Source: WHUA01 sp963711215
Lineage (GTDB): Bacteria > Pseudomonadota > Alphaproteobacteria > UBA8366
Direction of reading: 5' to 3'
Assembly (NCBI GenBank): GCA_963711215.1
Contig: CAVQDH010000007.1
Span: forward strand, 248,001 to 312,000
DNA: 64,000 bases
This document shows positions 17,758 through 25,369 of the stretch, piece by piece. The translations under genes and the position numbers were made by a program. Within the stretch, counting starts at the first letter, position 1, and each line of letters begins with the position of its first letter. Below the pieces are notes generated by a model, which was given only the letters and a program-made list of their open reading frames with translations, was not told the origin of the DNA and made no database searches.

Positions 17758-18096
17758 TTAAATCGCATCGGCGTCGATTTCGCCGGTGCGGATTCGAACC
17801 GCCTTCTCCACGTCCATGACGAAAATCTTGCCGTCGCCGATGCGCCCGGTGGACGCGGTCCGCTGGATCGTCTCCAGCACGGAATCCAACCGGTCATCGG
17901 TAATGACGACTTCGATTTTCACCTTAGGAAGAAAATTCACGGTGTATTCCGCACCGCGATAGATCTCAGTTTGCCCCTTCTGACGCCCGTACCCCCGCAC
18001 TTCGCTGACGGTCAGGCCTTCGATGCCCAGGGCGGTAAGCGCCTCGCGAATCTCTTCAAGCTTGAAAGGCTTGATGATTGCAATCACCAGCTTCAT
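17758..18096 (-). CDS. glnK: Nitrogen regulatory protein P-II paired with AmtB
   Basis: This second 112-residue PII protein is very similar to the one at 15806-16144, with the same T-loop GYGRQKGQTEIYRGAEYTV and C-terminal AVRIRTGEIDADAI. It differs mainly in the B-loop region (VITDDRLDSVLETIQRTAST). Position directly before amtB identifies it as the AmtB partner GlnK. ATG 18096 has AAGGAG seven bases upstream; longer in-frame starts are non-conserved. A sigma-54-like element lies about 30 bases upstream, in keeping with NtrC-dependent expression under nitrogen limitation. Confidence 0.93.
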   Translation of the reverse strand: MKLVIAIIKPFKLEEIREALTALGIEGLTVSEVRGYGRQKGQTEIYRGAEYTVNFLPKVKIEVVITDDRLDSVLETIQRTASTGRIGDGKIFVMDVEKAVRIRTGEIDADAI

Positions 18097-18125
18097 GGGC
18101 GCACTCCTTGTCCTCGGTTGTTTCA

Positions 18126-18140
18126 GCCAATTGCTGGCCA
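18126..18140 (-). promoter_or_regulatory. glnK: Candidate sigma-54 promoter for glnK-amtB
   Basis: On the minus strand TGGCCAGCAATTGGC has the required GG-N10-GC spacing and matches TGGC at -24 and T-GC at -12 of the consensus TGGCACG-N4-TTGC, with three mismatches. It would start transcription about 18 bases before the glnK ATG. The assignment rests on the motif and on known NtrC/sigma-54 control of glnK-amtB. Confidence 0.35.
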
Positions 18141-18300
18141 GCATTGGAGCAGTGCTCGCCTGTCGGCCGACTTCTGACGGCACGGTTAATTACAAGAAGC
18201 ATGCCGAATCGGCCGGCGATGGGATTCGGTTGGATTCTCAAGGGAATGACGGTATTCAGATGCTGTGATGGTCATTTGGGCAGCGGGCTTGTGATCAAAG

Positions 18301-18328
18301 ATTATGCAAAAGGGCCGTTTTGCATAAT
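18301..18328. promoter_or_regulatory. Perfect 11-bp inverted repeat between glnK and the UbiH-family gene
   Basis: ATTATGCAAAA at 18301-18311 is repeated inverted as TTTTGCATAAT at 18318-18328 around the six-base spacer GGGCCG. It lies about 170 bases upstream of the candidate glnK sigma-54 site and 71 bases upstream of the hydroxylase ATG. The distance suits an NtrC-type enhancer, but the half-site spacing (TGC-N14-GCA) is wider than the usual TGC-N11-GCA. The regulator is therefore unidentified. Confidence 0.45.
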
Positions 18329-18398
18329 ATTTGAGCGCAAATGTGGCGCGGCAGTTTGACGACTGGACGGTTGCTCAACCAGGAGCGAGGGTAGGGCC

Positions 18399-19655
18399 AT
18401 GGTAGAGGGTAAGGATGGCGACTCGCCGGAAGGCCTCGATACCGACGTCCTGATCGTCGGCGGCGGCATGGCGGGTATGACGCTGGCCTGCGCGCTGGCC
18501 GGCGCGGGGGTCGCGGTGGCGGTGATCGACCGCGCGCCGCCGGCGGCGACGGTCGCGCCCGATTATGACGGCCGGGCCTCGGCCATCGCGCATGCGTCGG
18601 CGATGGCGTTCAAGGGCATCGGCGTCTGGCCGCTGCTCGAGCCGAACGCATCGCCGATCGCCGACATCCGGGTCGCTGACGGCCATCCGATGCGCGGCAT
18701 CTCGTCGCTGTTCCTGCATTACGATCACCGCGATCTGGGCGACCAGCCGTTCGGCTACATCATCGAGAACCGGCATATCCGCGTCGCATTGCACGCTTTT
18801 GCCGAACGCTTGCCGAAACTGACGCTGCTGGCGCCGGTGACGATGACGGCGCTGATCCGCGACAGCCACCGTGTCGAGGCGCATCTTGCGGATGGCAGGC
18901 GCCTTCGCGCCAGGCTCGCCGTCGCCGCCGACGGCCGGTCTTCCCAGGTCCGCCGCGACGCCGGCATTGCGGTGACCAGCCTGCGCTACCGGCAGACGGC
19001 GATCGTCTGCACCGTGCGCCACGAGCGGGCGCATAACGGGGTCGCCGTCGAGCTTTTCCTTCCGGGCGGCCCGTTCGCGATGCTGCCGATGACCGGGAAC
19101 CGCAGCAATGTCGTCTGGAGCGAGCGCGCGGAGCTGGCCTCGGCCTATCTTGCGCTCGACGACGATGCCTTCCTGGAAGAGCTGAAAAGCCGCTTCGGGA
19201 CCTGGCTCGGCGCGATCAGCCTGACCGGACCGCGCTTCTCCTATCCACTCGGCGTCCAGCATGCCGCACGCTATACCGCGCTCCGGCTCGCTTTGATCGG
19301 TGACGCGGCGCACGCGATCCATCCGATCGCGGGGCAGGGGCTCAATCTCGGCTTGCGCGACGTGGCGGCGCTGGCGGAGCTGATCGTCGACTCCCGGCGT
19401 CTCGGCTTGGATCCGGCCGGCCCCCAGGTGCTGGCGCGTTACGAGCGCTGGCGCCGCTTCGACAACATGTTGCTGACGGTGGTGACGGACGGGCTCAACC
19501 GGCTGTTCTCGAACGATATCGGGCTGCTCCGTGTTGCCCGGGACATCGGCCTCGCCGGGGTCAACCGCCTGCCGCCGCTGAAGCGCTTCCTGATGCGCCA
19601 CGCCATGGGCGTGGTCGGCGACCTGCCGCGTCTCGTGCGCGGCGAAGCGCTGTAG
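18399..19655 (+). CDS. UbiH/UbiF/COQ6-family FAD-dependent hydroxylase
   Basis: This 418-residue flavoprotein monooxygenase is of the ubiquinone-ring hydroxylase family. The dinucleotide fold is DVLIVGGGMAGMTLACALAG. The DG motif appears as VAADGRSSQVRR, and the GD motif as LALIGDAAHAIHPIAGQGLN, which contacts the FAD ribityl chain. Enzymes of this family hydroxylate C1, C5 or C6 of the ubiquinone ring at the inner membrane using NAD(P)H and oxygen. Which position this one modifies cannot be told without comparison with UbiL, UbiM or UbiH. It is transcribed divergently from glnK across a 300-base regulatory gap. Confidence 0.9.
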   Translation: MVEGKDGDSPEGLDTDVLIVGGGMAGMTLACALAGAGVAVAVIDRAPPAATVAPDYDGRASAIAHASAMAFKGIGVWPLLEPNASPIADIRVADGHPMRGISSLFLHYDHRDLGDQPFGYIIENRHIRVALHAFAERLPKLTLLAPVTMTALIRDSHRVEAHLADGRRLRARLAVAADGRSSQVRRDAGIAVTSLRYRQTAIVCTVRHERAHNGVAVELFLPGGPFAMLPMTGNRSNVVWSERAELASAYLALDDDAFLEELKSRFGTWLGAISLTGPRFSYPLGVQHAARYTALRLALIGDAAHAIHPIAGQGLNLGLRDVAALAELIVDSRRLGLDPAGPQVLARYERWRRFDNMLLTVVTDGLNRLFSNDIGLLRVARDIGLAGVNRLPPLKRFLMRHAMGVVGDLPRLVRGEAL

Positions 19656-19694
19656 GAGATCCCGATATCCGGATAGTCGGCGCGGCGCGACCGT

Positions 19695-20072
19695 CTACGG
19701 GTCGCGGCTCAGGCCGTGCGCGTCGAGCGCGTCGAGATAGGCCTGCCAGAGCCCGTCCTTCTCGCACCCGAGGCGATAGAGATAGGCCCAGCTGAAGATG
19801 CCGGTGTCGTGCAGGTCATCGAACTTGATGCGGACCGCGTAGTTGCCGACCGGCTCGACCGCCATGATGCCGACGTGCCGCCGTCCGGCGATCAGGGTCT
19901 TCTGGCCCGGGCCATGGCCTTGCACCTCCGCGGATGGGCTCTCGACGCGCAGGAATTCCGCCGGCAGCGCAAAGCGGCTGCCATCGTCGAAATCCACCTC
20001 GAGGATCTTCTCCTGTTTGCGCAGGCGGATTTCGGTTGGCCAGTGCTCGGTTTTGAAGTCGTCCGATGGCAT
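19695..20072 (-). CDS. DUF971 (gamma-butyrobetaine hydroxylase-like N-terminal domain) protein
   Basis: This 125-residue single-domain protein has the DUF971 signature: PTEIRLRKQEKILEVDFDDG, FALPAEFLRVESPSAEVQGHG and the C-terminal VGNYAVRIKFDDLHDTGIFSW. The domain is the small zinc-binding module found before the oxygenase domain in eukaryotic carnitine-biosynthesis hydroxylases. As a free protein in bacteria it often neighbours Fe-S-related genes, and its role is not established. It sits 15 bases downstream of the Trm112-like gene, at the end of a four-gene minus-strand run that starts with the thioredoxin-TPR gene. Confidence 0.9.
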   Translation of the reverse strand: MPSDDFKTEHWPTEIRLRKQEKILEVDFDDGSRFALPAEFLRVESPSAEVQGHGPGQKTLIAGRRHVGIMAVEPVGNYAVRIKFDDLHDTGIFSWAYLYRLGCEKDGLWQAYLDALDAHGLSRDP

Positions 20073-20087
20073 GACGGCGCGCCGCGA

Positions 20088-20273
20088 TCAGTCGTCGATC
20101 GCGCGGGCTTCGTCGACCAGCATGATCGGAATGCCGTCGCGGATCGGGTAGGCGAGCTTGGCCTGCTCGCTGATCAGCTCCTGCTTTTCACGGTCATAGA
20201 TCAGCGGTCCCTTGGTCAGCGGGCATACCAGGCGCTCCAGCAGCTTCCGGTCGACTTCCGATCGTGGCGCCAT
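20088..20273 (-). CDS. Trm112-family small protein
   Basis: This 61-residue protein is of the Trm112/YcaR family. It shows VDRKLLERLVCPLTKGPLIYD, KLAYPIRDGIPIMLVDEAR, the family's short beta-rich fold. Only one Cys of the usual zinc-knuckle set is visible, as in many proteobacterial members. Trm112 proteins activate tRNA/rRNA/protein methyltransferases in eukaryotes and archaea; the bacterial function is uncertain. Gaps to neighbours are 15 and 20 bases, so it is almost certainly in one operon with the LON-like and DUF971 genes. Confidence 0.9.
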   Translation of the reverse strand: MAPRSEVDRKLLERLVCPLTKGPLIYDREKQELISEQAKLAYPIRDGIPIMLVDEARAIDD

Positions 20274-20293
20274 CGTCTTTTCCTTCGCCTTAG

Positions 20294-20950
20294 CTATTGC
20301 GGGGCGGCGTGTCCGGGCGCTTTCGCATGGGCGGACATTTCGACCAGCGTCGTCAAGATCTTGCTGCGCTCCACAAGGTTCCGCGCTTCCAGCAGCGCCT
20401 GCTTTTCGGACGCTTCGAACGGGCAGATCATCGAAAGGCAGGTCACCAGCCGCTCGTCGGCGCTCGCCTCGATCGCGTTCCAGTCCGCCGAGATTCCGTG
20501 CGCCGAGAAATAGCCCTTGAGCGATCCCAGCAGGCGCGCGCGTTCGATCCGCGTCTCGCCCTCGGCGTTCAGATCGCCCCGATAGCGCGACCAGTCCGCC
20601 ACGACCGGGCGGTAGCCGCGCTTCAGCGGCAGCTCTTCCTTGACCTCGAACCGGCCGACGCCCTTCAGCGTCAACAGGAAGCGGCCGTCCTCGGTTTCTT
20701 GGAAGGCGGTGATCCGCCCGGCGCAGCCGGTGCGGTAGACCGGCGGATTCGGCTGCGTGCTCTCATGCTCGGTCGGCTGGATCATGCCGATCAAGCGGCC
20801 CGCGCCAAGTGCGTCTTCGACCATGTGCAGATAGCGCGGCTCGAAGATGTTGAGCGGCAGCTCGCCGCGCGGCAGCAGCAGGACCCCGGTCAGGGGAAAA
20901 ATCGGAATCTGCGACGGCAAGGCGTCGAAACCGGGGTCGAAGGCGCTCAT
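20294..20950 (-). CDS. LON peptidase N-terminal (substrate-binding) domain protein
   Basis: This 218-residue protein consists of a LON N-terminal (PUA-like) domain only, without ATPase or protease domains. The domain start IPIFPLTGVLLLPRGELPLNIF and EPRYLHMVEDALGAGRLIGM are diagnostic, followed by GCAGRITAFQETEDGRFLLTLKGVGRF. Such short proteins are widespread in alphaproteobacteria; the function is unknown but presumed to be protein binding. Its ATG overlaps the thioredoxin-TPR stop (ATGA), indicating coupled translation and perhaps a joint role in protein quality control. Confidence 0.92.
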   Translation of the reverse strand: MSAFDPGFDALPSQIPIFPLTGVLLLPRGELPLNIFEPRYLHMVEDALGAGRLIGMIQPTEHESTQPNPPVYRTGCAGRITAFQETEDGRFLLTLKGVGRFEVKEELPLKRGYRPVVADWSRYRGDLNAEGETRIERARLLGSLKGYFSAHGISADWNAIEASADERLVTCLSMICPFEASEKQALLEARNLVERSKILTTLVEMSAHAKAPGHAAPQ

Positions 20951-21885
20951 GCGAACAGGACCGACGACAATCGCTGCCGGCCCTCGATGGTGGCCGGATG
21001 GGTCGGGCCGAGCGCGTCGAAGATCTTGACCAGCTCCTTGCGTGCGGCGTCCTCGTTCCAGGTCCGGTTGCGGCGGACGATCTCGAGCAGCTCGCCGATC
21101 GCGCGCTCCGACTGGCGCTGGGCATAGGCGGCGAGCGCGAGCTCGAAGCGGGCCTCGTGGTCGTTCGGGTTCTGCTGCACGCGGCTTTCGAACTCATCCA
21201 TGCGGCCGGACGCTTCCTGCGCCTTCTCGGCCAGCTCGAGCGACGCCCTGACGGCGGCGACATCCGGATCGTTGCGCTTGGTCTCCGGCAGGGTGGCGAG
21301 CAGCTGCGCCGCCGCATCCGGCTGCCCGGTCTCGGCATAACAGCGCGCCATGCCGGCGATTGCCTTCACGTTGTCCGGCTGCTGCTGCAGGATGCGGCCG
21401 TACAGCGCCCCGGCGGTCGATACGTCGCCGGCGGCGATAGCCTCCGCCGCCTGCTCGAGCATCTGTTCCGTCGGCGTCGGGCCGACCTCGCCGCCGCCCG
21501 CCCGGATCAGCCGTTCAATGAAGGACTTGATCTGGCTTTCCGGCAGCGCGCCGACGAACCCGTCGACCGGCTGTCCGCGGACGAAGCCGAACACGGCCGG
21601 GATCGACTGGATGCGGAGCTGTTGGGCGATCGCCGGATGCTCCTCGATGTCGAGCTTGACCAGCTTGACGGCGCCGGCGCGCTCCACCACAGCCTTTTCC
21701 AGGATCGGGCCGAGCTGCTTGCACGGGCCACACCAGGGCGCCCAGAAGTCGACGATCACCGGCACGGTCATGCTGGCTTCGAGGACGTCCGCCGCGAAGG
21801 CCTGGGTGGTGGTGTCCTTTACCAGCGCGCTGCGGTCCGCGGCCGGGCCGGCCCCTGGTGCTGCGCCGCTTAGAATGTCTTGCAT
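20947..21885 (-). CDS. ybbN: Thioredoxin-TPR co-chaperone (YbbN/CnoX-like)
   Basis: This protein of about 312 residues has a thioredoxin domain (VPVIVDFWAPWCGPCKQLGP, with the redox-active WCGPC) and then a C-terminal TPR region (for example AAEAIAAGDVSTAGALYGRIL and DAAAQLLATLPETKRND). E. coli YbbN/CnoX protects proteins from oxidation and hands them to GroEL. The E. coli protein lacks one active-site Cys, whereas both are present here as in alphaproteobacterial homologues. ATG 21885 is preferred, with GAGGG ten bases upstream, over an in-frame TTG at 21912. It is the first gene of the operon with the LON-like, Trm112-like and DUF971 genes. Confidence 0.92.
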   Translation of the reverse strand: MQDILSGAAPGAGPAADRSALVKDTTTQAFAADVLEASMTVPVIVDFWAPWCGPCKQLGPILEKAVVERAGAVKLVKLDIEEHPAIAQQLRIQSIPAVFGFVRGQPVDGFVGALPESQIKSFIERLIRAGGGEVGPTPTEQMLEQAAEAIAAGDVSTAGALYGRILQQQPDNVKAIAGMARCYAETGQPDAAAQLLATLPETKRNDPDVAAVRASLELAEKAQEASGRMDEFESRVQQNPNDHEARFELALAAYAQRQSERAIGELLEIVRRNRTWNEDAARKELVKIFDALGPTHPATIEGRQRLSSVLFA

Positions 21886-22003
21886 ACTCAATATACCCTC
21901 ATGTTCTTTCAACGCCGGTGAGCGGCGCTCTTGCTTACCCGATCGCGGTCCGAGGTTTACACGATTAAATGGCCGCTTGGCATCGCCAAGGCAAGGGCCC
22001 CCC

Positions 22004-22531
22004 TCAAATCGGCGCCCCGAAATCGACGATCTCCGGCGGGTGATTCTCCGCTTCCAGGAAGCGCAGCAGCCCGTCGGCCGAGACTGCCGTGGTCATGTCG
22101 TTGCGCAGCGGATGGGCGTTGACCGGGCTTTTTTCCAGCGCGCCCTTGTCGAGCACCACCGCCGCCCGCCCGGCGCGGTCGTTCAGTACGCCGAACGGCG
22201 TCACCGACCCCGGCTGCACGCCGAGCACCTCGAACAACAGCTCGGCGCTGCCGAAGGACAGGCTGCCCTGGGCGCCGAGCCGGCGCTTCAGCGCTTTCAG
22301 GTCGATCTCCCGCTCTTCCAGCGCCGTGACCAGCCAGATCCGCTTCTTCTTGTCGCGCAGGAACAGATTCTTGACATGCGCGCCCGGCAGCGTGCCGCGC
22401 AGCGCCTTGGCCTCCTCGACCGTGAAGACCGGCGGGTGGCTATGGGTCCGATAGTCGATGCCGAGCGCATTGAGCCGCCGGAACAGCCCTTCCGCGCCGA
22501 GCGGTTGATCCTCCATCATGCCCGGTTTCAT
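22004..22531 (-). CDS. Aminoacyl-tRNA deacylase of the YbaK/ProX family
   Basis: This protein of about 175 residues is of the YbaK/prolyl-tRNA-editing fold. It contains IDYRTHSHPPVFTVEEAKAL, GAHVKNLFLRDKKKRIWLV (with the conserved editing-site Lys) and the C-terminal PVNAHPLRNDMTTAVS plus DGLLRFL. Its C-terminal block matches the ProXp/PrdX subfamily, which removes mis-charged alanine from tRNA-Pro in trans. ATGs at 22531, 22519 and 22516 are all in frame and none has a clear ribosome-binding site, so the first few residues are uncertain. A gap of about 120 bases downstream contains only a small TTGGC/GCCAA hairpin. Confidence 0.9.
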   Translation of the reverse strand: MKPGMMEDQPLGAEGLFRRLNALGIDYRTHSHPPVFTVEEAKALRGTLPGAHVKNLFLRDKKKRIWLVTALEEREIDLKALKRRLGAQGSLSFGSAELLFEVLGVQPGSVTPFGVLNDRAGRAAVVLDKGALEKSPVNAHPLRNDMTTAVSADGLLRFLEAENHPPEIVDFGAPI

Positions 22532-22630
22532 AGCGCGGGCGGGGCCATGGCCGCAACTGCGGGGGATGCCGGGCCGGCGCACGGATTTCTTGCTTTGGCC
22601 GCGCCGATGGGTATTATCCCGCGCTGGAAC

Positions 22631-22705
22631 GCGGGCGTAGCTCAGGGGTAGAGCGCAACCTTGCCAAGGTTGAAGTCGTGAGTTCGAATCTCATCGCCCG
22701 CTCCA
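22631..22705 (+). tRNA. tRNA-Gly (GCC)
   Basis: A complete cloverleaf is present. The acceptor stem is GCGGGCG with CGCCCGC, the D-arm AGCTCAGGGGTAGAGC, the anticodon loop TTGCCAA (anticodon GCC) and the T-arm contains GTTCGAATC. The 3' CCA is encoded at 22703-22705. Confidence 0.97.
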
Positions 22706-22858
22706 TTTCCTCCAGTCCCATCGCCGAGAAATTTCACGCCGGTGCTCGCGGCAGGTGCGCTGCGCGCGCCTCTTGCCGGACCACGGCCCGCGAGCCTATG
22801 GTTCGCTGCCGGCTCGGGCGGCATGGGGCTGCCCGGCCGATTGAAGGTTTCCACGTCC

Positions 22859-23158
22859 ATGCCATCGCCCGCCGTTGATCCCCAGGAGAGCGACAAAGCG
22901 GCCAAACGCCGGAGCTTGCGCACCGACCTCCTCGCCATTGTCGCCATCGTCAGCGTCGTCGCGCTGATCGATTCCGAGCTGATCGCCTATGGCGTCCCCG
23001 GCATCTTCGTCGCCTCGGAGCTTTTCCATCTGCCGACGCTCGTCGCCTATGGCGCCGTGGCTCTGCTCGGCCTTCTGTGTCTCTGGTTGAGCGTCTGGCT
23101 CGCCCGCCAGGTCTGGAAGGTCGAGCACACGCTGAATTCGGGGCAGGGCTCGCAGTAA
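22859..23158 (+). CDS. Small two-helix membrane protein, unknown function
   Basis: I do not recognise this family. The predicted protein is about 99 residues. It has a charged N-terminus rich in Lys/Arg (DKAAKRRSLRTD), a first hydrophobic helix (LLAIVAIVSVVALIDSELIA), a short loop, and a second helix (LVAYGAVALLGLLCLWLSVW) ending in a basic cap. By the positive-inside rule both ends should be cytoplasmic. The ATG at 22859 follows a GAAGG at slightly long spacing; an in-frame ATG at 22823 would add 12 residues. It lies alone between tRNA-Gly and the convergent histidine kinase gene. Confidence 0.6.
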   Translation: MPSPAVDPQESDKAAKRRSLRTDLLAIVAIVSVVALIDSELIAYGVPGIFVASELFHLPTLVAYGAVALLGLLCLWLSVWLARQVWKVEHTLNSGQGSQ

Positions 23159-23200
23159 CCGCGATACATTACGCCTGAAGGGGAGAGGGCGCGGATCGGA

Positions 23201-25117
23201 TCAGACGCGGCCAGGCTCGCCGGCTGGCGTGCCGAGGCCGCGCATTGCGGCCGGGCCCGCGGCCGGCCCGCCGCCCTTGGCCGCGCTCTTAACGGCGCCT
23301 TGGGCCGCGTCCTTGTCCGGCTCGCTGTCCTTGGCGGGCCGCACGATACGCGACAGCGGGAAGATCAGCGTCGCCTTGGTGCCGACGCCGGGCGCGCTCT
23401 CGAGCTCCAGCTTGCCGCCATGCAGCTCGATCATCCGCTTGGTGAGGGGCAGGCCGAGCCCGGTCCCCTCATGCTTGCGGCTGAGCGAGCGGTCGACCTG
23501 AACGAACGGCGCTAACGCCTTGGGAATGTCGTCCTTGGTCATGCCGACGCCGGAGTCCTCGACCGCGAAGACGAAGCCACGCGCCGGGTCGCACGCCACT
23601 TTGACCGACACCCGGCCGCCCGGATCGGTGAACTTGATGGCGTTCGACCACAGGTTCGCCAGCATCTGCTTGAACTGACGCGGATCAGCGCGCAGCGGCG
23701 GCAGGGTTTCGGGGCAATCGAGCGTCAGCGCGACGCGGCCCCGCTCCGCGCGGTCCTTGACCAGCGTCTCCACCGCCCGGATGGCGGCGGGAACGTTGAG
23801 CTCTTCGTCGTCCGGCTTCAGCGAGCCGCGCTCGATTTTCGAGAGATCCAGGATATCGTTGATCAGCGACAGCAGGTGACGCGCCGAATCGTGGATGTCG
23901 CCGGCATACTCGCGGTAGCGCGCGCTGCCGACCGGACCGAACGCCTCCATCCGCATCAGATCCGAAAAGCCGATCACAGCGTTGAGCGGCGTGCGAAGCT
24001 CGTGGCTCATCATGGCCAGGAACTCCGACTTGGAGCGGTTGGCGAGCTCCGCTTCCTCCTTCGCCCGCGAAATGTCCGCGATGCGGGTTTCCAGCTCTCT
24101 GTTGGCCCGCTGCAGGTCGCGGCGAACCTGCAGCAGGCTGACGAGCGTCATGACGATGTAGCCTACGAGGATCAGCGCGGTGACGAACATGACCGAGCGG
24201 TAGGCGCTGTTTTCGCCGTGCAGGGTCGATTCCTTCCGGCGGTAGGATTCCAGCACGTTGTCGAGAAGGCGCAGGCCGCTGACGGTCAGCAGCTCCTTCA
24301 GCGTCCAGTCCGCCTCGGTCCGGTGCGTTACGATCACCTCGCCGTCCCGAAGCAGCGACGCGATTTTTCCGGCGATTGACGGCGGTGAATCGGCCGCGAT
24401 CCGCTGCAGCCGGCCGACGCTCTGGCTGATGTTGGCGACGCGGGCGCTTGAGGCCTCGATGTGATAGCGAAGGACCGCGATCTCGAAGGCGTCGAGCGCG
24501 CGCTGGAGCCCGCCCGATTGGCCGCTCGCCGCGGCCGACAGCTCCGCGGCGATGGCCGGGAATGAGCGAAGCGAGTCTCGGACGGTGGCATTGCGCATGC
24601 GGAAGCGCTGCAGCAGCTTCTTGCGCTTTTCCAGCAGGGCGCCGTAGTCGTGGAGCGAGGCGGCCAGCCCCTCCGGCGCATCATCCAGCGAGTCGCGGAT
24701 ATTCTTCTGCAATGCCGCCAGCAGGCCGGTCATCCGGTCGGTGAGCCGCATCAGCGCATCGTCGCTCGACGGCAGCCCGACCCGTATTTTCAAGGTGTCA
24801 CGGTCGACGGTCTGCTCGAGCTGGCGCAGGGATTCGAGACGGGAGCGGATGCGCGCGAGCTCGTCGAAATCGACCGACTGGGCCCTGAAAAAGGCATAAC
24901 CGAGGCCGCCGATGGTCGCCAACAGGAGCAGAAGGCGGATGTTGCTGGCTCTATCCAATTTCCGACGACGTCCCTGTTGCGTCACCAGCTGGTTGCCATC
25001 TCTTTTTTTGCCTCGATGGCGGCGCGGTTCTGGTGCAGCCCTGTTCATGAATTCTTGTGTGCCGTGCGCTGCTGCCGGGAGAGACTTGCGCCGGGTCCAA
25101 GCGAAGGCATTCATCAT
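23201..25117 (-). CDS. Membrane sensor histidine kinase, orphan
   Basis: The protein is 638 residues. Transmembrane helix 1 (IRLLLLLATIGGLGYAFF) and helix 2 (VMFVTALILVGYIVMTLVSLL) flank an all-helical periplasmic sensor of about 240 residues that resembles DAHL-type domains; that name is unverified. There is no obvious HAMP; a coiled coil (RRDLQRANRELETRIADISR) leads straight to the DHp domain with the phospho-acceptor His in SHELRTPLNAVIGFSDLM. The ATPase has the N box (NLWSNAIKFT), DSGVGM and GTGLGLPLTKRM. A Pro/Ala/Lys tail ends the protein. No response regulator is adjacent. The ATG pair at 25117/25114 lies only 13 bases from a CtrA-type box, so a later start such as ATG 25048 is possible. 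Confidence 0.9.
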   Translation of the reverse strand: MMNAFAWTRRKSLPAAAHGTQEFMNRAAPEPRRHRGKKRDGNQLVTQQGRRRKLDRASNIRLLLLLATIGGLGYAFFRAQSVDFDELARIRSRLESLRQLEQTVDRDTLKIRVGLPSSDDALMRLTDRMTGLLAALQKNIRDSLDDAPEGLAASLHDYGALLEKRKKLLQRFRMRNATVRDSLRSFPAIAAELSAAASGQSGGLQRALDAFEIAVLRYHIEASSARVANISQSVGRLQRIAADSPPSIAGKIASLLRDGEVIVTHRTEADWTLKELLTVSGLRLLDNVLESYRRKESTLHGENSAYRSVMFVTALILVGYIVMTLVSLLQVRRDLQRANRELETRIADISRAKEEAELANRSKSEFLAMMSHELRTPLNAVIGFSDLMRMEAFGPVGSARYREYAGDIHDSARHLLSLINDILDLSKIERGSLKPDDEELNVPAAIRAVETLVKDRAERGRVALTLDCPETLPPLRADPRQFKQMLANLWSNAIKFTDPGGRVSVKVACDPARGFVFAVEDSGVGMTKDDIPKALAPFVQVDRSLSRKHEGTGLGLPLTKRMIELHGGKLELESAPGVGTKATLIFPLSRIVRPAKDSEPDKDAAQGAVKSAAKGGGPAAGPAAMRGLGTPAGEPGRV

Positions 25118-25129
25118 CGTTCACTTTGC

Positions 25130-25144
25130 TTAACCAGCAGTTAA
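25130..25144. promoter_or_regulatory. Perfect CtrA-type box TTAA-N7-TTAA
   Basis: TTAACCAGCAGTTAA is an exact match to the full CtrA consensus. It sits between the histidine kinase (start 25117, minus) and the SDR (start 25370, plus). Its closeness to the kinase ATG implies either a downstream translational start for the kinase or a repressing role. Confidence 0.5.
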
Positions 25145-25369
25145 CGACGACTTTGGCTTGCCGCGGCAATGTCCTTGGGATGTGAATAAAATCAGTCGAT
25201 TACGGCGTCGCCGGCGGAAAGCGCGGCGCGTTGCGCGCGGCCCTGCAAAGCGCTTAAATGCGGCAAGCGACTTTCCCCGCTGGATCGCCGATCCGACCGC
25301 CTTCGCATGGGACAGGGCGAGGGCCGGCGGGCGGCGCCATGAAACATTGATGGAAAAGGAGAACGGGCC

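Noticed and set aside
22642..22947. Antisense open frame over tRNA-Gly
   Set aside because: It begins inside the small membrane protein region on the other strand and ends in the reverse of the tRNA (DEIRTHDFNLGKVALYP), another known false-gene pattern.
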